Of a stretch of 64,000 nucleotides of DNA, positions 11,867-23,255 are shown one piece after another; position 1 is the first letter of the stretch, and each line of letters starts with the position of its first letter. The notes under the pieces were generated by a model. The model was not told the DNA's origin. It worked only from the letters and a program-made list of their open reading frames with translations, and did no database searches. The position numbers and the translations under genes are program-made. The stretch is from Microvelia longipes. Its lineage: Eukaryota; Arthropoda; Insecta; Hemiptera; Veliidae. The stretch is taken from assembly GCA_018340805.1 (NCBI GenBank), contig JACMZG010001913.1, forward strand, positions 17,401,117 through 17,465,116. Direction: 5' to 3'.

Positions 11867-12403
11867 TCCTAGTAGACGAAGAGCCCAGGGGTGTTTTGTT
11901 AATAAAAAGTGTAATGGTGGAACGTCTCAATTTTCGTAAATCAGGTTCTGCATTTTGAGACTCGTATCGATGGGTGTCCCAGGCAGAACGTATTTTACAT
12001 GTAAAATTTACCACCCAAGTTAATAAAGTGTAATGCTGGAACGGGTTTAATTTTTCGTAAAATACCTTCCTGAACAAGGACTGCAATTCTGCAGGTCGTA
12101 TCGGATGGGTGTCCCAGCGAACGCACTTAACAGGTCAAATTTACCACCAGTTAACAAACAGGTAATGTCTGGAACCGGTCTCAATTTTTGTAATTATCTT
12201 CCTGAACACCGATCTGCATTCGCAGATCGTATCGGATGGTGTCCAGGCAGAAACCTTTACCTAAAATGCGTTCTGCTGGACAATCCATAACGAGTCGGCA
12301 AATTGCAGATCTCTTGTTCAGGAAGGTATTTACGAAAATTGAGACCGGTTCCAGCCTTACACTTTTTATTAACAAAACACCCCTGGGCTCTTGGACTATA
12401 GGA
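11867..12403. mobile_element. Foldback element with long inverted ends and internal tandem units
   Basis: The left end (tcctagtagacgaagagccc, then aggggtgttttgttaataaa) is repeated in inverse orientation at the right end, which finishes at 12403. The inverted similarity continues inward for at least 90 bp, through a block resembling ctcaattttcgtaaat. Between the arms lie about three direct copies of a 115-135-bp unit containing gtaatg.tggaac, cttcctgaaca, cagatcgtatcggatggg and aatttaccacc. It therefore combines terminal inversion with internal tandem repeats, as in foldback-type transposons. No transposase frame is present; the short frames on both strands mirror each other because of the inversion. 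Confidence 0.75.
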
Positions 12404-13104
12404 GAACCTATTAATTTTCATCAAATCAATTAATATTACAAGTTTAAATGACATTAAATTACGCGCGGCTGATGGCGATAATCAGTCACTAGGATAAATA
12501 CCAAAAAAACTTTCCTTGAAAATCTGTGCTAGTTTCATTGTTGCAGTACACTGTTTTTACCTATTTTACATTACACTTGCTATTCTTACACTACTTTATT
12601 ACTATTGCTTACTTACTATTTAATATTTACTTACTACCCTATGACCCTCCTCCATATTCCTTATATCAGTAACTCGCAAAGATAGCTTTTGATTGACAAA
12701 GGTTCCCGACCACGGCCTAAGGCGACAAATTTTATGGAATTTTGGAACTTCGCGGAAGTCATTAATGACGACACAAACTATTTTTGGGAAAGCATAATAG
12801 ACTATTTATGACTATGCTTTGGAATTAATGCGCATCTATAAAAGACTTTAAAAAATTTACACATTTTATTGATTGCAAAATTGAGAGTTCCATAATTAAT
12901 TAAAGAAAAATATTTGTAATTTCCCATTACTACACAATATTATACTCGACATATCATAGAACTAATCAGACATTTCAGATAACGCAAGACATAAGAGGAT
13001 AGTTGAATACATCAACAGCGCATGAGTCAACTTGCTTTCTCAGCTTTAGAAATATAAATACCTTGCCCGAATATATTTCTCTTACTGTCCCTACAACTTT
13101 AAAA
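12404..13104. other. AT-rich stretch, no gene recognised
   Basis: Unique-looking sequence. A degenerate tandem of ttacttactatt-like words (about 12580-12640) is the only local structure I see. Confidence 0.45.
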
Positions 13105-13830
13105 GAAGTTAAAAAATCGGGTACGGGGTACCTTGGAACTTTTCCTCGTCACATTGAATTCGCTACGCTCATTCTCCCTGCTTTGGAATGGCTTCGCTCG
13201 TCCTCAAAATATGCAAGTCGCCAAATTTATACTGCAGCATGTAAATGCATTCGTTTCATTCTCAGCGGTCACCCGTATACAGCACTGACCACGCTTAATG
13301 CTGCTTAACTTTTATGATCCAACAAAAATCATAGATAACTTGTCTTATGATACGAAACTTGGTACTTATTTTTACGTAAAGTTATACATTTGTATTAAAT
13401 TTCAATTAATTAGATTATTTTCCGACTTTTATAGTTTTTTTTTTTTTAAAAACGTACACAAGTAGGTTGATAAAAATTGAACTAATGTTGATAATGAGAT
13501 GAAACTTAGTACATATATTATTCTTATTTATGGCTACATGTGTGCTAAATCTCAATCCGGTCGCATCATTTTTCCGCGTTTTTTTAATTTTTTGACATTT
13601 TTACTGTCATTATTGTGGGTCAATGATGTAATAAAAAAATATTTTCTGAATTGCACTACTGCAGTGGTGGACTGATTTTTGTACAATGATTAAACTCTGT
13701 AGCATAAATACACTAGGAGGTGGTTAGAGGTGGAAACAAATAATTCCGTTATTGACATCCCGGTTTTGTATGTTTTTACAAACAATACTTTTATTATATA
13801 ACTACGGTATAAATAAGGAAAAGTTAGGAT
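13105..13830 (-). repeat. Family A copy, nearly full length, with 5S-derived segment
   Basis: Read on the minus strand it starts at about 13830 with the head motif (ccttatttataccgtag), passes the gacgtcat-like block near 13610, and enters a 5S rRNA-like segment at about 13320-13262 (gttaagcagcattaagcg, ggtcagtgctgtat, gggtgaccgctgag). It ends at about 13110 with gaacgagcg/cgaatcc-type words and ccaaggtaccccgtacccga. It is one of the two shortest apparently complete copies. The 101-codon plus-strand frame at 13003-13308 is antisense to it and not a gene. Confidence 0.75.
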
Positions 13831-14159
13831 GCATATATACTAGGGTAAATTATATTAGGCAATATAATTTTTATATTAATTTATTTGTTTAGACTTGAAA
13901 TTATACATGTATACATAGATATAAGGAGCAAACTTAGTGTCGCGCATTAGAGTTGAGCTTATGTGTCACAAATGGTTAATATATATTATTTTATTTATAT
14001 ATATTTTTGTAGTTTCATTATTGTAAAAAAAGTATTTACATTTAGACTTACGGATACTCTTTTACAATTTGATAAAACCTCTAAGGAAGTCTTTAAGCCC
14101 TAAAATGAGTAAATCAGGAGAAATCTCGTTTCAGATTTATAGTGCAAGCGCCATACTCT

Positions 14160-14246
14160 AAATTTGGTTTTTATTTTTCCTCATTTACCGTAGGTATTAT
14201 AGAAAAAAATATCTACGGTAAATAAGGAAAAATAAAAATCAAATTT
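14160..14246. repeat. Long perfect-like hairpin made from family A heads
   Basis: About 38 bases on the left (aaatttggtttttatttttc to gtaggtatt) pair with 14210-14246 on the right with few mismatches, around an A-rich loop. Both arms contain the family A start motif (cctcatttaccgtag / ctacggtaaataagg). It looks like two family A heads joined tail to tail, or a solo palindromic terminus. Confidence 0.8.
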
Positions 14247-14852
14247 AAAGATGTAAATTTTTTATTCCTTTAATAGTAATAATACTTAGACAAGAAAAGC
14301 GCCATGTTATGAGGCGCCTATCAGTAGCCACTGAGTCTATTCATTACTTTTCTTTCCATATTTATTTATATAAATATAAATAATTTCAATAAGTAAACTG
14401 AAGGTCTTTTAGAAACTTCATAATTGAATGGAGCTGACACCATGACGTTCGCTACCGAACAGTAACTCCCTCAATGAACTGTCAAGTAACGTCATAAATA
14501 AACTCACGACTTAAATATAATAATAATATTTTAAAAAGTTTTATTAAACAGGGGGACATGTTTTTGTCTTTTCTAAAGATTCAATAGAACAGTGTTACAA
14601 TCTGCTAAAAGAAGCGTCTCCTCCTACGTACAAAGGTCGGGTATTGTAGCATATGAAACATACAAATAATGACAGATGTGAAGACGAATGAGCTTAAACT
14701 TGAACTAAAATAACTTAAATGTACCTTATGTACTCTGGAAGTATTATTTGGATTAAATTTGTAAAAAGATATAAAGTTGCATCAAAATGTCGCATTTTTA
14801 GGGAAACTAGTGGGGGTGGGGGAAATATTTTTTTTACAAATGGAAGTAGGTA

Positions 14853-14898
14853 CATAGGCGATTCTAGGTAACAATTTAAGAGGGCTTCATTCTCCTTG

Positions 14899-14986
<88 letters not shown>

Positions 14987-15339
14987 TATTATATATATTA
15001 TATATATGTATATAAATGCAAAGTGGATAAATTTGCACATTTTATAAAAATGTTAAAATTGTCATTACCTTAAATTATGGAGTCAGTTATTTTGTACTTA
15101 AATTTATTTAAAATAAAGGAATATTAACAACAAAAAAATGTATGTATGTATAATATACTATGTACATTATATATATGTTTATAATATACATATGACTAAG
15201 TTAATTAAAAACTCCAATAACTTAAAAAAAGGTATATTTTCGTATTAGTGTATGAGACCAATATGATTCTTTAAGAAAGAGTGGTAATTTTAAATTTGGG
15301 TGGGGGAAGCCCCCCTACCCTCTTCTAGAATCGCCTATG
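14853..15339. repeat. Inverted repeat enclosing AT microsatellite
   Basis: cataggcgattctag at 14853-14867 has a perfect inverse copy at 15325-15339. Next to both lie related G-rich tracts (gtgggggtggggg; ggtgggggaagcccccc) and an agagggcttc / gaagcccc-like word. The 490-bp interval contains an AT microsatellite and no gene. This may be a pair of inverted fragments of one dispersed repeat or a short terminal-inverted-repeat element. Confidence 0.55.
14902..15010. repeat. (AT)n microsatellite
   Basis: About 105 bp of alternating AT with occasional TAAT interruptions. Confidence 0.95.
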
Positions 15340-15661
15340 AGAAGGTATGAAATGTTATAAATTCAAAACCTTCGTATACTTGACATCCATGCTTAAAAGT
15401 AAATTTACCCATCGCCTTTTATCTTTTTACATTTGAAACATTATAACATAATCATTTAAAGGTATTTATAACCTCAGTAAACATGTGAAGGTTTAGAACT
15501 TTCGATTATATACATCCGTAACAATGAAAATGTTTCGCTTCCACTGTGGGAGACTTGTTTATTAATTAGATATACAACACCATGTAATACTTTGAAGGGA
15601 AACGACGGATTGATTACCTATACGTATTAAAACTGCGTAGGCTACGAAGTTCATCATACTT

Positions 15662-15782
15662 AAAAAATAAGTCGAGTACGCGGTACCTCAAAATTTTTCT
15701 TATCTCATCGGATTCCCTACGCTCCTTCTCAAAATTTATAAACATCAAGTATACTGCATACCGTCTTCAGACTACGCGAGGA
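15662..15782 (-). repeat. Family A 3' end fragment
   Basis: aagtcgagtacgcggtacctc, cttatctcatcggattccc, tacgctccttctc and a decayed gtcttcagactacgcgag match, in minus orientation, the 3' end of family A (tccgatgtaatgaggaaaag, then ccaaggtaccccgtacccg). The rest of the element is absent. Confidence 0.65.
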
Positions 15783-17364
15783 AAAGTGAAAAACGCCGAA
15801 GACATATGAATTCTCTATTTAGAATTCAAAATAAATCCAATGGCTTCTGATTTCTTAACATCCAATGGTCATTTAAATAACAAGTTCCAAATCTCAGTCT
15901 ATTTAGAGTAGCTATAACACACACAGATATACACACATCACGACACACAGATATACTATATTTGTAAACACCGAAAATGAATAATTTAGAATTTTTCCTT
16001 CAGAATATAGCTATAAGGATTAACACACTACTTCTTTCTCTATACCTTGGTTGTGGGTAAGGGAAAGTAAAAATATTTATGAATAAAACCGTTTAAAACA
16101 TGTAATCTAGAGGATTAATTAATAACTTTTCAACTAGATACAAATCATAAGATTTTATCTCTAACCATTATTTGATTTCAAAAGTATACATGTAAAGGAA
16201 TTTTCTGTATAAATATTAATATTAAATATGTTAGCTTGCTAGTTTAAATAAAATGAATTGCAAAAGAGATTTTCATTCCAGATAAGTGAAATAAGAATCT
16301 AGACAAAGTAATCAGAACACTTTAATAGAAATAGAAAACGCGTGAATGGCTTTATAAACTGTTTTATAAAAGTTTAGAATCGCTAATATGAATCGATTTT
16401 ACATAAAGGTATTATTAAAGATTCACTCGGAATAATTTACAATGCAAATGTTTGAAAAAGTTTTTCTACCTTACTTGGGATAGGTAACAAGTAATAAAGC
16501 CATTTCTTTTATAAAGGATTTGTGGTCACGGAGTTACTAACAGGCTAAGAGAGATGGTAATTAAGACCCAACTCTTCAGAGGTCTCAGCCACTCAGATAA
16601 AACATTTTGCATTTCCACTTTATAATAGGGACGGAATTAAAGGTTTCGACCAAAATGCAAATGTGTCCGATGTTTTATTACAAGTCCAGTAGCTAAAGAC
16701 TTCTAGGTGGTTAATGATTGGAAAACTTTTTACGATCAGATAAAGTTTAGTCACTATCAATTTAGTGACTAACTATTTTTGTAAATTCCGTGACTGTTCG
16801 TCCTTCACCCTAACAAATCTGCCTTGGAAATTAACATTTTTTTGCAGCTGCTGAAAGTTCATGCAGCAGATACGAGGTGACGAAGGTTTTGAACTCTCTC
16901 ATTAGGAAACGACCTAAAGGTTTAATGCCAATATTGTCCTTAATAGTATCCTATTAATTTATATAATAATGTTATATGTTAAGTAATTTAAACAAACACC
17001 TTGAAATTTTTCAACTAATAAGCTCTCCAATTACGTGTAATATATGGTTATAGGAAACTGTAGTATCTGCCAATATATTTTATACCGGTGTACTAAGCAT
17101 ATGCATTAAATAGCATATAAGTCAGTTTTATTATGATGTAGTGTTACATTTAGCGAATTTTCCTAGCCTAAAAGGGCCATATAGATGTATACATTTAAAA
17201 AAATAAATAAATAAGCCCTTTTGCCTTAATCAGATTAGCTTATCAACTACCTTAAAAAATAACACCTTGTTTTATAAATTTAAATGTTTTAACGTCATGA
17301 AATGCTTAAACGAATAATTATGGGGAAACCTGGTTAACGGATTTTTAGGGTGAAAACAATACTT
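15783..17364. other. AT-rich stretch, no gene recognised
   Basis: Unique-looking sequence. A degenerate family A-like head (taccttggttgtgggtaagg) may be present near 16040. No open frame with coding character. Confidence 0.45.
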
Positions 17365-18300
17365 TATATTTTACCTACGATAGTAGGTAAGGAAAGGTAA
17401 AAAAATGATAACATTATAAACAAGATATGTGTTATTAATTAATTGTGGTTTTTGCAAAGTTGTCTTTCTGTATGTGGGTTATCATCGTAGCTATGATAGT
17501 TAGTCATGTTAGAGAGTTGAAACTTAGTACAAAAATTAATCTACCGCTGTAGTTGTGCTATTTGGAAAATAAATGTTTTACTACGTTAATAACCCGCTAA
17601 ATGACCAAAAATTTCAAAAATTATGAAACGCGGAAAAATGATGCAATGACATTTTTTGTAGCTCCTAGTTTAGCCATGTTAGAGACTTGAAACTTTGTAC
17701 AAAAATTAATCTACCACTTTAGTTGTGCTATATGGAAAATATTTTTTTTATGGCGTTAATAACCCGCTAAATGACCAAAAATTATTAAACGAGGAAAATT
17801 GATGCGATGACATTTTTTTGAGATTTGGCACGCATGTAGTTATGTATAAGACTAACATATATGCCAAGCTTCATTTCATTATCAGCATTAGTTCAATTTT
17901 TATTAAATGACTTGTGTTTATTTTTTTAAAAAAATTAAAAAATCGGAAAATAATCCAATTGAGTTGAAATTTAGTACAAGTATATACCTTTACGTAATAA
18001 ATAAGTACAATAAGTTTCGTTTTAATACGACAAGTATATCTATGGTTTTTGTCGGATGATATAAATTAAGCAGCATTGAGCCTGGTCAGTGTTGTATGGG
18101 TGACTGCTAAAAATGATACGGATGCATTTAATATTTGAGGACGAGCGAAGAGAGTCCGAAGACATGTTGCAGTATACATTTGGCGAATGTATATTCTGAG
18201 GACGAGCGAAGCTAGTCCGAAGAAGGGAGGATGAGCGTAGCGAATCCGATGTAATGAGGAAAAGTTCCAAGGTAACTCGTACTCGATTTGTTATTAATAC
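17365..18300 (+). repeat. Family A copy with internal 170-bp tandem duplication and 5S-derived segment
   Basis: Order of parts: palindromic head (acctacgatagtaggtaagg), gttatcatcgtagct, then a block starting tagtcatgttagag at 17501 that is repeated at 17671 (170-bp tandem duplication). It continues with a gcatgtagttatgtataagac block, an agtacaa/tacgtaataaataagt block, and at 18054-18118 a 5S rRNA-like segment (aaattaagcagcattgagcc, tggtcagtgttg, atgggtgactgct). Two gaggacgagcgaag words follow, then ggatgagcgtagcgaatccg and the 3' end near 18290. The 5S match covers roughly the second half of 5S rRNA, including the box C region, but not the 5' half. The minus-strand frame at 18040-18414 is antisense to this. 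Confidence 0.8.
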
Positions 18301-19140
18301 GTTTGAAAATTTGCTGACATCGTGGATATCATGTACATAGACTATTGTAACCAGGTACCTTTTAACGAGGATACCAGTTTTACTAGTAACTATTATAGGA
18401 CAACAACGCGGCACCGACGCCGCGAAGCGGCCAAGGGACCGAAGGCCTCTGTCGTTTTAATGTTTCCATTGTATTGATAAATTTATCCAAACTGTCAAAT
18501 TTTGCAGTGCAAAAATAAACATTAAAATTCACGTTTCATCTTAGTAATGGCTGAAATGGCTGAATTTTCTCTATCTGAATTCCTAACTATTTTGTCTAAG
18601 TTGAAATTAGTCTTTCCAAACATTCATATTTTCTTTTCTAAAAAAATATATATAAATCATTAATCGTTCTTCAGACTCATTATAGGTTTCTGTTAAATGT
18701 CCTTCGAAATCATTAATTATTCTTTTTGACAAAAAGTTTCAACTGGTTAAGGAATTCAAAAGTCTTAATAATAGCAGGCAAGGGACCGAAGCATGATGAA
18801 TGACTTTCAAATGACATTTTTTTGTGACAATCCTCCGGAGAAATGCAAAACTCAAAAGCATCTCTCATAAAGAGTAATAATCGTAAGGTTGAATGGTTTT
18901 ATAAACTTATTAAGTTATAAAGTTCACAAATGATGACTTCAAGTTTATTATTTAATAAATTTATAACTTAAACAAAATATATGCCGTTAAAGTTCAGTTA
19001 TACCGTTGGTTATTACTTTGCAACTTGTGGCTATAATTTTGTAAACAAATGACTAATGGAAAATGAATTTAAAAAGTTACACAATGCAACTTTTAGGCCG
19101 GCGGCAGTGTTATGTAATGAATTTACGGTTGCAATGGATC
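18301..19140. other. AT-rich stretch with GC-rich palindromic patch
   Basis: A GC-rich patch at about 18405-18450 (gcaccgacgccgcgaagcgg, ccaagggaccgaaggcct) resembles the short GC-rich starts of family C near 48775 and 53395. The phrase 'aagggaccgaag' recurs at 18781. Otherwise AT-rich, no gene seen. Confidence 0.4.
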
Positions 19141-19210
19141 CTTGTACGTGATAAAGTGTTTTGGTAATTATTTCCACCGGGAAAAGTGTAGCAATTTGGT
19201 TCAGAACGCT

Positions 19211-19213
<3 letters not shown>

Positions 19214-19300
<87 letters not shown>
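19214..19300. repeat. (AT)n(GT)n compound microsatellite
   Basis: About 65 bp of AT followed by about 20 bp of GT. It sits directly before the 5' truncated family A copy at 19305. Confidence 0.95.
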
Positions 19301-19304
19301 TTAT

Positions 19305-19575
19305 TATTATCGTATCTCCCAGTGTATTTATGCTAGAGAGTTAACACTTTGTTTAAAAATCAGTCTCTAGGTGTAATTGTGTGTAATTATCCAGATGATA
19401 TTTTTTTACGATTCACAATTTTGAAAAAAAATGATAAAACGAGAAAAGAATATACGATTGGATTGAGATTTAGTGCACATGTAGCCATATGTATAAGACT
19501 AACAAACATTTATGCCTAGTTTCATTTCATTATCTGTATTAGTTCAATTAATATATAGTACGTTTTTCCAAAAAA
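19305..19575 (+). repeat. Family A fragment, left arm of inverted pair
   Basis: tatcgtatctcccagtgtat, gctagagagtt, aaaaatcagtctctagg, catgtagccatatgtataag and agtttcatttcattatctg follow the family order. It stops at about 19575, where an inverted family A copy begins across the small palindrome acgtttttccaaaaaacgt. Confidence 0.75.
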
Positions 19576-20410
19576 CGTATGAATTGTTGCTAAGTTATTA
19601 TTGCAAGTTAATGACGTCATAAAAAAATGATTTTCCAGATAGCAAAACTAGACCTAATGGTTAATTTTTTACTAAGTTTCAAGTGTTTAGCATTTACACT
19701 GCTAGCAAATACATCGGTAGATACGATGATAACAGACACACACTAAACCTATCTCTAGGATAAATATTGGGAGATACGATGATAACAGACACACACTAGA
19801 CCTAACTCTAGGATAAAATATTGGGAGATACGATGATAACAGACACACACTAGACCTATCTCTAGGATAAAATATTGGGAGATACGATGATAACAGACAC
19901 ACACTAGACCTATCTAGGATAAATATTGGGAGATACGATGTAACAGACACACACTAGACCTATCTCTAGGATAAAATATTATGATAACAGAGACCTAGGA
20001 TAAAATATTGGAGATACGATGATAACAGACACACACTGACCTAGAAAATCTACGATGATAACAGACACATAGACCTGGGATACCGATGATAACAGCACAG
20101 ACACACTAGACCTATCTCTAGGATAAAATATTGGGAGATACTGATAACAGACAACACTAGACCTATCGATGGAGATACGATGATAACAGACCACACTAGA
20201 CCTATCTCTAGGATAAATATTGGAGATACGATGATAACAGACACACACTAGACCTATCTCTACGATGATAACTGACTCACACATACAAACAGACAACTTT
20301 GAGAAAACAACTTAAGAGGTCTTATAAGGCATGAAACGAATAATTTAGGTGAAGTTTCGGATTTTTTAGCAAACACAATACTTTTGTTTTGGAGGAAAAG
20401 TAAGAATAAT
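19576..20410 (-). repeat. Family A copy, inverted, containing the 54-bp expansion
   Basis: In minus orientation it starts at the right with ggaaaac-type head words and cacaatacttttgttttgg near 20370, passes into the 'ctgttatcatcgtatctccc' region where a minisatellite has grown, and ends with tgacgtcat at about 19615. With the plus-strand copy at 19305 it forms an inverted pair. Confidence 0.75.
19715..20278 (-). repeat. Minisatellite with 54-bp unit seeded inside family A
   Basis: The word gagatacgatgataacagac recurs at exactly 54-bp spacing (19771, 19825, 19879), then at shorter and irregular spacing to about 20278, giving roughly ten copies. Each contains cacacactagacctatct and aggataaaatattg. 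The single-copy version of this segment exists in other family A copies (atcatcgtatctccc near 19310, atcaacgtagct in others), so the array arose by local amplification. Minus-strand frames rich in CYHRIS/LSSYLP words are translations of the array. Confidence 0.92.
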
Positions 20411-22204
20411 GTTAAGTGTAAACTTTCATTTGTCGACTTGAACGCAATCTCTTCCCCATTTTTGAATGTCTTGCACCATGTTTTCCCCTTATTTTTAAGG
20501 ATTTAATGTTTGAGCGTCTGAAATATTCTTCTAACCGGTATAGTTTTGGTGACGTGTGTTCGTTTATGCTGATCTGTACTAGGCTTTTTGAATACTATAA
20601 TTATGGAATTTGAAAAATTATCCTTAGGATGAAATTTAATAGAATAATAATTTCGACAATAATAATAGCTGGTTTAAACAATCTAAGCAGTCTAGGGGCT
20701 TCAAATTAAAAGACAAAAAATTGCTTGTTTTAGCTAATAATGATGGTTCCAGCCTTAGAAATAAGAACCAAGCAGTTTAAGAGCTTAGAAAATTATTTAA
20801 GATGAAAGTTTGTACTAAAATCGATTACAGCGGTTTTGCTAGAAATACAATCGCACAAAACATATATTTATTTTAACTGTCTCTATAAAATGTGATGGTA
20901 GAACATTATTCTATTTATCATGGAAATAATGAGTGATTATTTAGAATTAGGACTTATTTACTACTTATATCGCATAATCATAGTAATAAGACCAAAATCT
21001 GTCTAGGAATAAAGGATACTATTGTCTAAATAATATAATAAGTATATATCTCTTCAACAAAAGTTACTTTAAATAAATAGCTCTTTAAGAGGAAATAGTC
21101 TAAAATTAGGGACAAAGATTAATTTTAAGACGAAAAGTATATAATCCGGTGTAAAAGTTATTTAATGGGTTTAGACTAGACTATAAATGGAGTCAATCGC
21201 TATTATTTACCCATTCTGAGATTTTGGTATCATTAAAGAAGTGTTTGAAGTGAATGAAGGGCCAAGGTTTATTTTGCAAGAAATGATAGGGTATTAGGTG
21301 TGGGCGGATCGATCCGACATATTACCATAGGTTTTTTTTGGTTTAAAAAAGTTTTTTTTTATAAAGAGAAGTCGGTTAAAGATCATTGGAAATCAAGAGT
21401 GGTCCGAAAAACAGATTTTGGCTAATTGGTGGCGCCGTCATGCCTCTTTAAGTTAAAAAAGGAAATGAGGGGATTGTCTAGGTGGTTGGTCTCTTTTGGC
21501 TTTAAATGGTTTGTTCTTGGGCGTCGGGTCATAATTAGTTGAAAAAAGATTGGTCCTTCTGTAAATTGTGTGACATTTACCTATCTATCTTGTAAAATAT
21601 AATTACTGGTAGTGAAAGACTTGACCGACTTACGAGATGAGATTGACTTTGAAGATGGACCGATTTGACCTGAAATAATGTTCGACAAATGATCGTAACA
21701 AGTGCTTTTTATTTTAGTCAAAAGGTCATAGTGAGTGCTAACTGCGTATCTAATTCTTTGTTGAGGAAATTAGTCAACTTATGACCAATTTAGGCGGTCA
21801 TTTTAAGTGCACCTACTTCTACACTGATTTCTGAATACCATTACCCATGATGTTATACAGAATTCAGGTTAGTTCAACCAAAAAGGTTTTACATTTCTTA
21901 GGTGTTTATTTGTCTCTTTAGAGTATACTCAAACGACAATTTTAATGATTATTTTGGAAACTCAGACTTCCAAAAAGACAACTTGGAGTTACTAAAAGAG
22001 AATTTTATTTGCACGGGACTTTTAAGTCTTCTGGTGAAGACTTTGTAGATGAGGAAGTAAAAGTTTTAGAATTTACGATTGAGACTGAGTCGATGAAAAA
22101 TTTTTTTCTTGCGTTGATAATGTAAAAAATCTTATGACTTCCGATGGAAACCATAAGTGAGTAAAGTATCAAATTAGTAGACAAGTTCATTGAATCAAAC
22201 TTCA
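20411..22204. other. Mostly unique sequence, no gene recognised
   Basis: About 1.8 kb, somewhat less AT-rich around 21290-21700 (for example gcggatcgatccgac at 21304). The 66-codon minus-strand frame at 22005-22205 has a coding-like mix of residues but no recognisable domain, start context or splice signals I trust. A diverged exon cannot be excluded. Confidence 0.4.
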
Positions 22205-23255
22205 TAGTATGGCAAAATCCGTTTCAGGTATTTTTAAGACCTCCTGAGTTGTTTTCACAAAGTTGTGTGTCTGTCTGTTAACATCGCATTCCATTGTGTA
22301 TTTATGCTAGTGAGTTGAAACTAGACACAAAAATCAATCTTTAGGTCTGATTGTGCTATCGGAAAATAATTTTTTATGACATCATTTACCCGCAATAATG
22401 ACTGAACAATATTTCAAAAATTCAAAAATCACAAAAAAATGTTTCGATCGTTTTGAGATTTTGCACGCAAATAGTCATATATAAGACGAACATAAATTCA
22501 TCTTATTATTAGTATTAGTTCAATTTATATAGAGCGACTTGTATACGTTTTTTTAAAAAAATGGTAAGAATCGAACAATGATTCAATGGAGTTGAAATTT
22601 CGTACAAATTTATCTTTTTACGTAATTAATAAGTATACTAAGTTTCATTTGAATACGACAAGTATATCTATGGGTTGATCATAGATAATCATTGAGCAAG
22701 GTCAGTGCTTGGTTGGGTGACCGATGGGAATAAAATTAATGTATTTACAATCTGAGGACAAGCGATGCGAGTCCAAAGACGTGTTGCAGTATTAATTAGG
22801 CGATTTGATATTATGAGGACAAGCGATGCGAGTCTAAAAACGTGTTGCAGTATTAATTAGGCGATTTGTATATTATGAGGACAAGCGATGCGAGTCTAAA
22901 GACGTGTTGCAGTATTAATTAGGCGATTTAGTATATTATGAGAACAAGCGATGCGAGTCTAAAGACCGTTTGCAGTATTAATTAGGCGATTTTTATATTA
23001 TAGGACAAGCGATGCAGTCTTGAGAAGTACGTGTTTGCAGTATTAATTAGGCGATTAGTATATTATGAGAACAAAGCGATGCGAAGTCTAAAGACGTGTT
23101 GCAGTATTAATTAGGCGCTTTTGTATATTATGAGGACAGCGATGCGAGTCTAAAGACGTGTTGCCGTATTAATTAGGCGATTAGTATATTATGAGAACAA
23201 GCTATTGCATTGTGGTTAAGGATTCCGAGGTACCCCCGTACCCAAATTTTTATAC
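22205..23255 (+). repeat. Family A copy with 5S-derived segment and 62-bp expansion
   Basis: Starts at gtttcaggtatttttaagac, lacking the head. It includes ttgtgtatttatgctagtg, atgacatcatttaccc and tcgttttgagattttgcacg, and a 5S-like segment at 22677-22732 (cattgagcaaggtcagtgc, ttgggtgaccgatggg). The gaggacaagcgatgcgagtc word is then amplified into the array at 22755-23205. The copy ends with ttccgaggtacccccgtacc. Confidence 0.8.
22755..23205 (+). repeat. Minisatellite with 62-bp unit seeded by the family A 3' region
   Basis: About seven or eight copies of a unit containing gacaagcgatgcgagtctaa, agacgtgttgcagtatta and attaggcgatttgtatatta. Spacing is about 62-63 bp (22815, 22877, 22940). At 18135-18245 the same words occur as only about one and a half copies, showing the unamplified state. 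Confidence 0.92.

Noticed and set aside
13003..13308. 101-codon plus-strand frame
   Set aside because: It is antisense to a family A copy that includes the 5S-derived segment.
19702..20296. Minus-strand frames with repeated 'VCLLSSYLPIF' words
   Set aside because: 54 is divisible by 3, so the array naturally gives a periodic open frame. It lies within non-coding family A and breaks up where copies lose bases.
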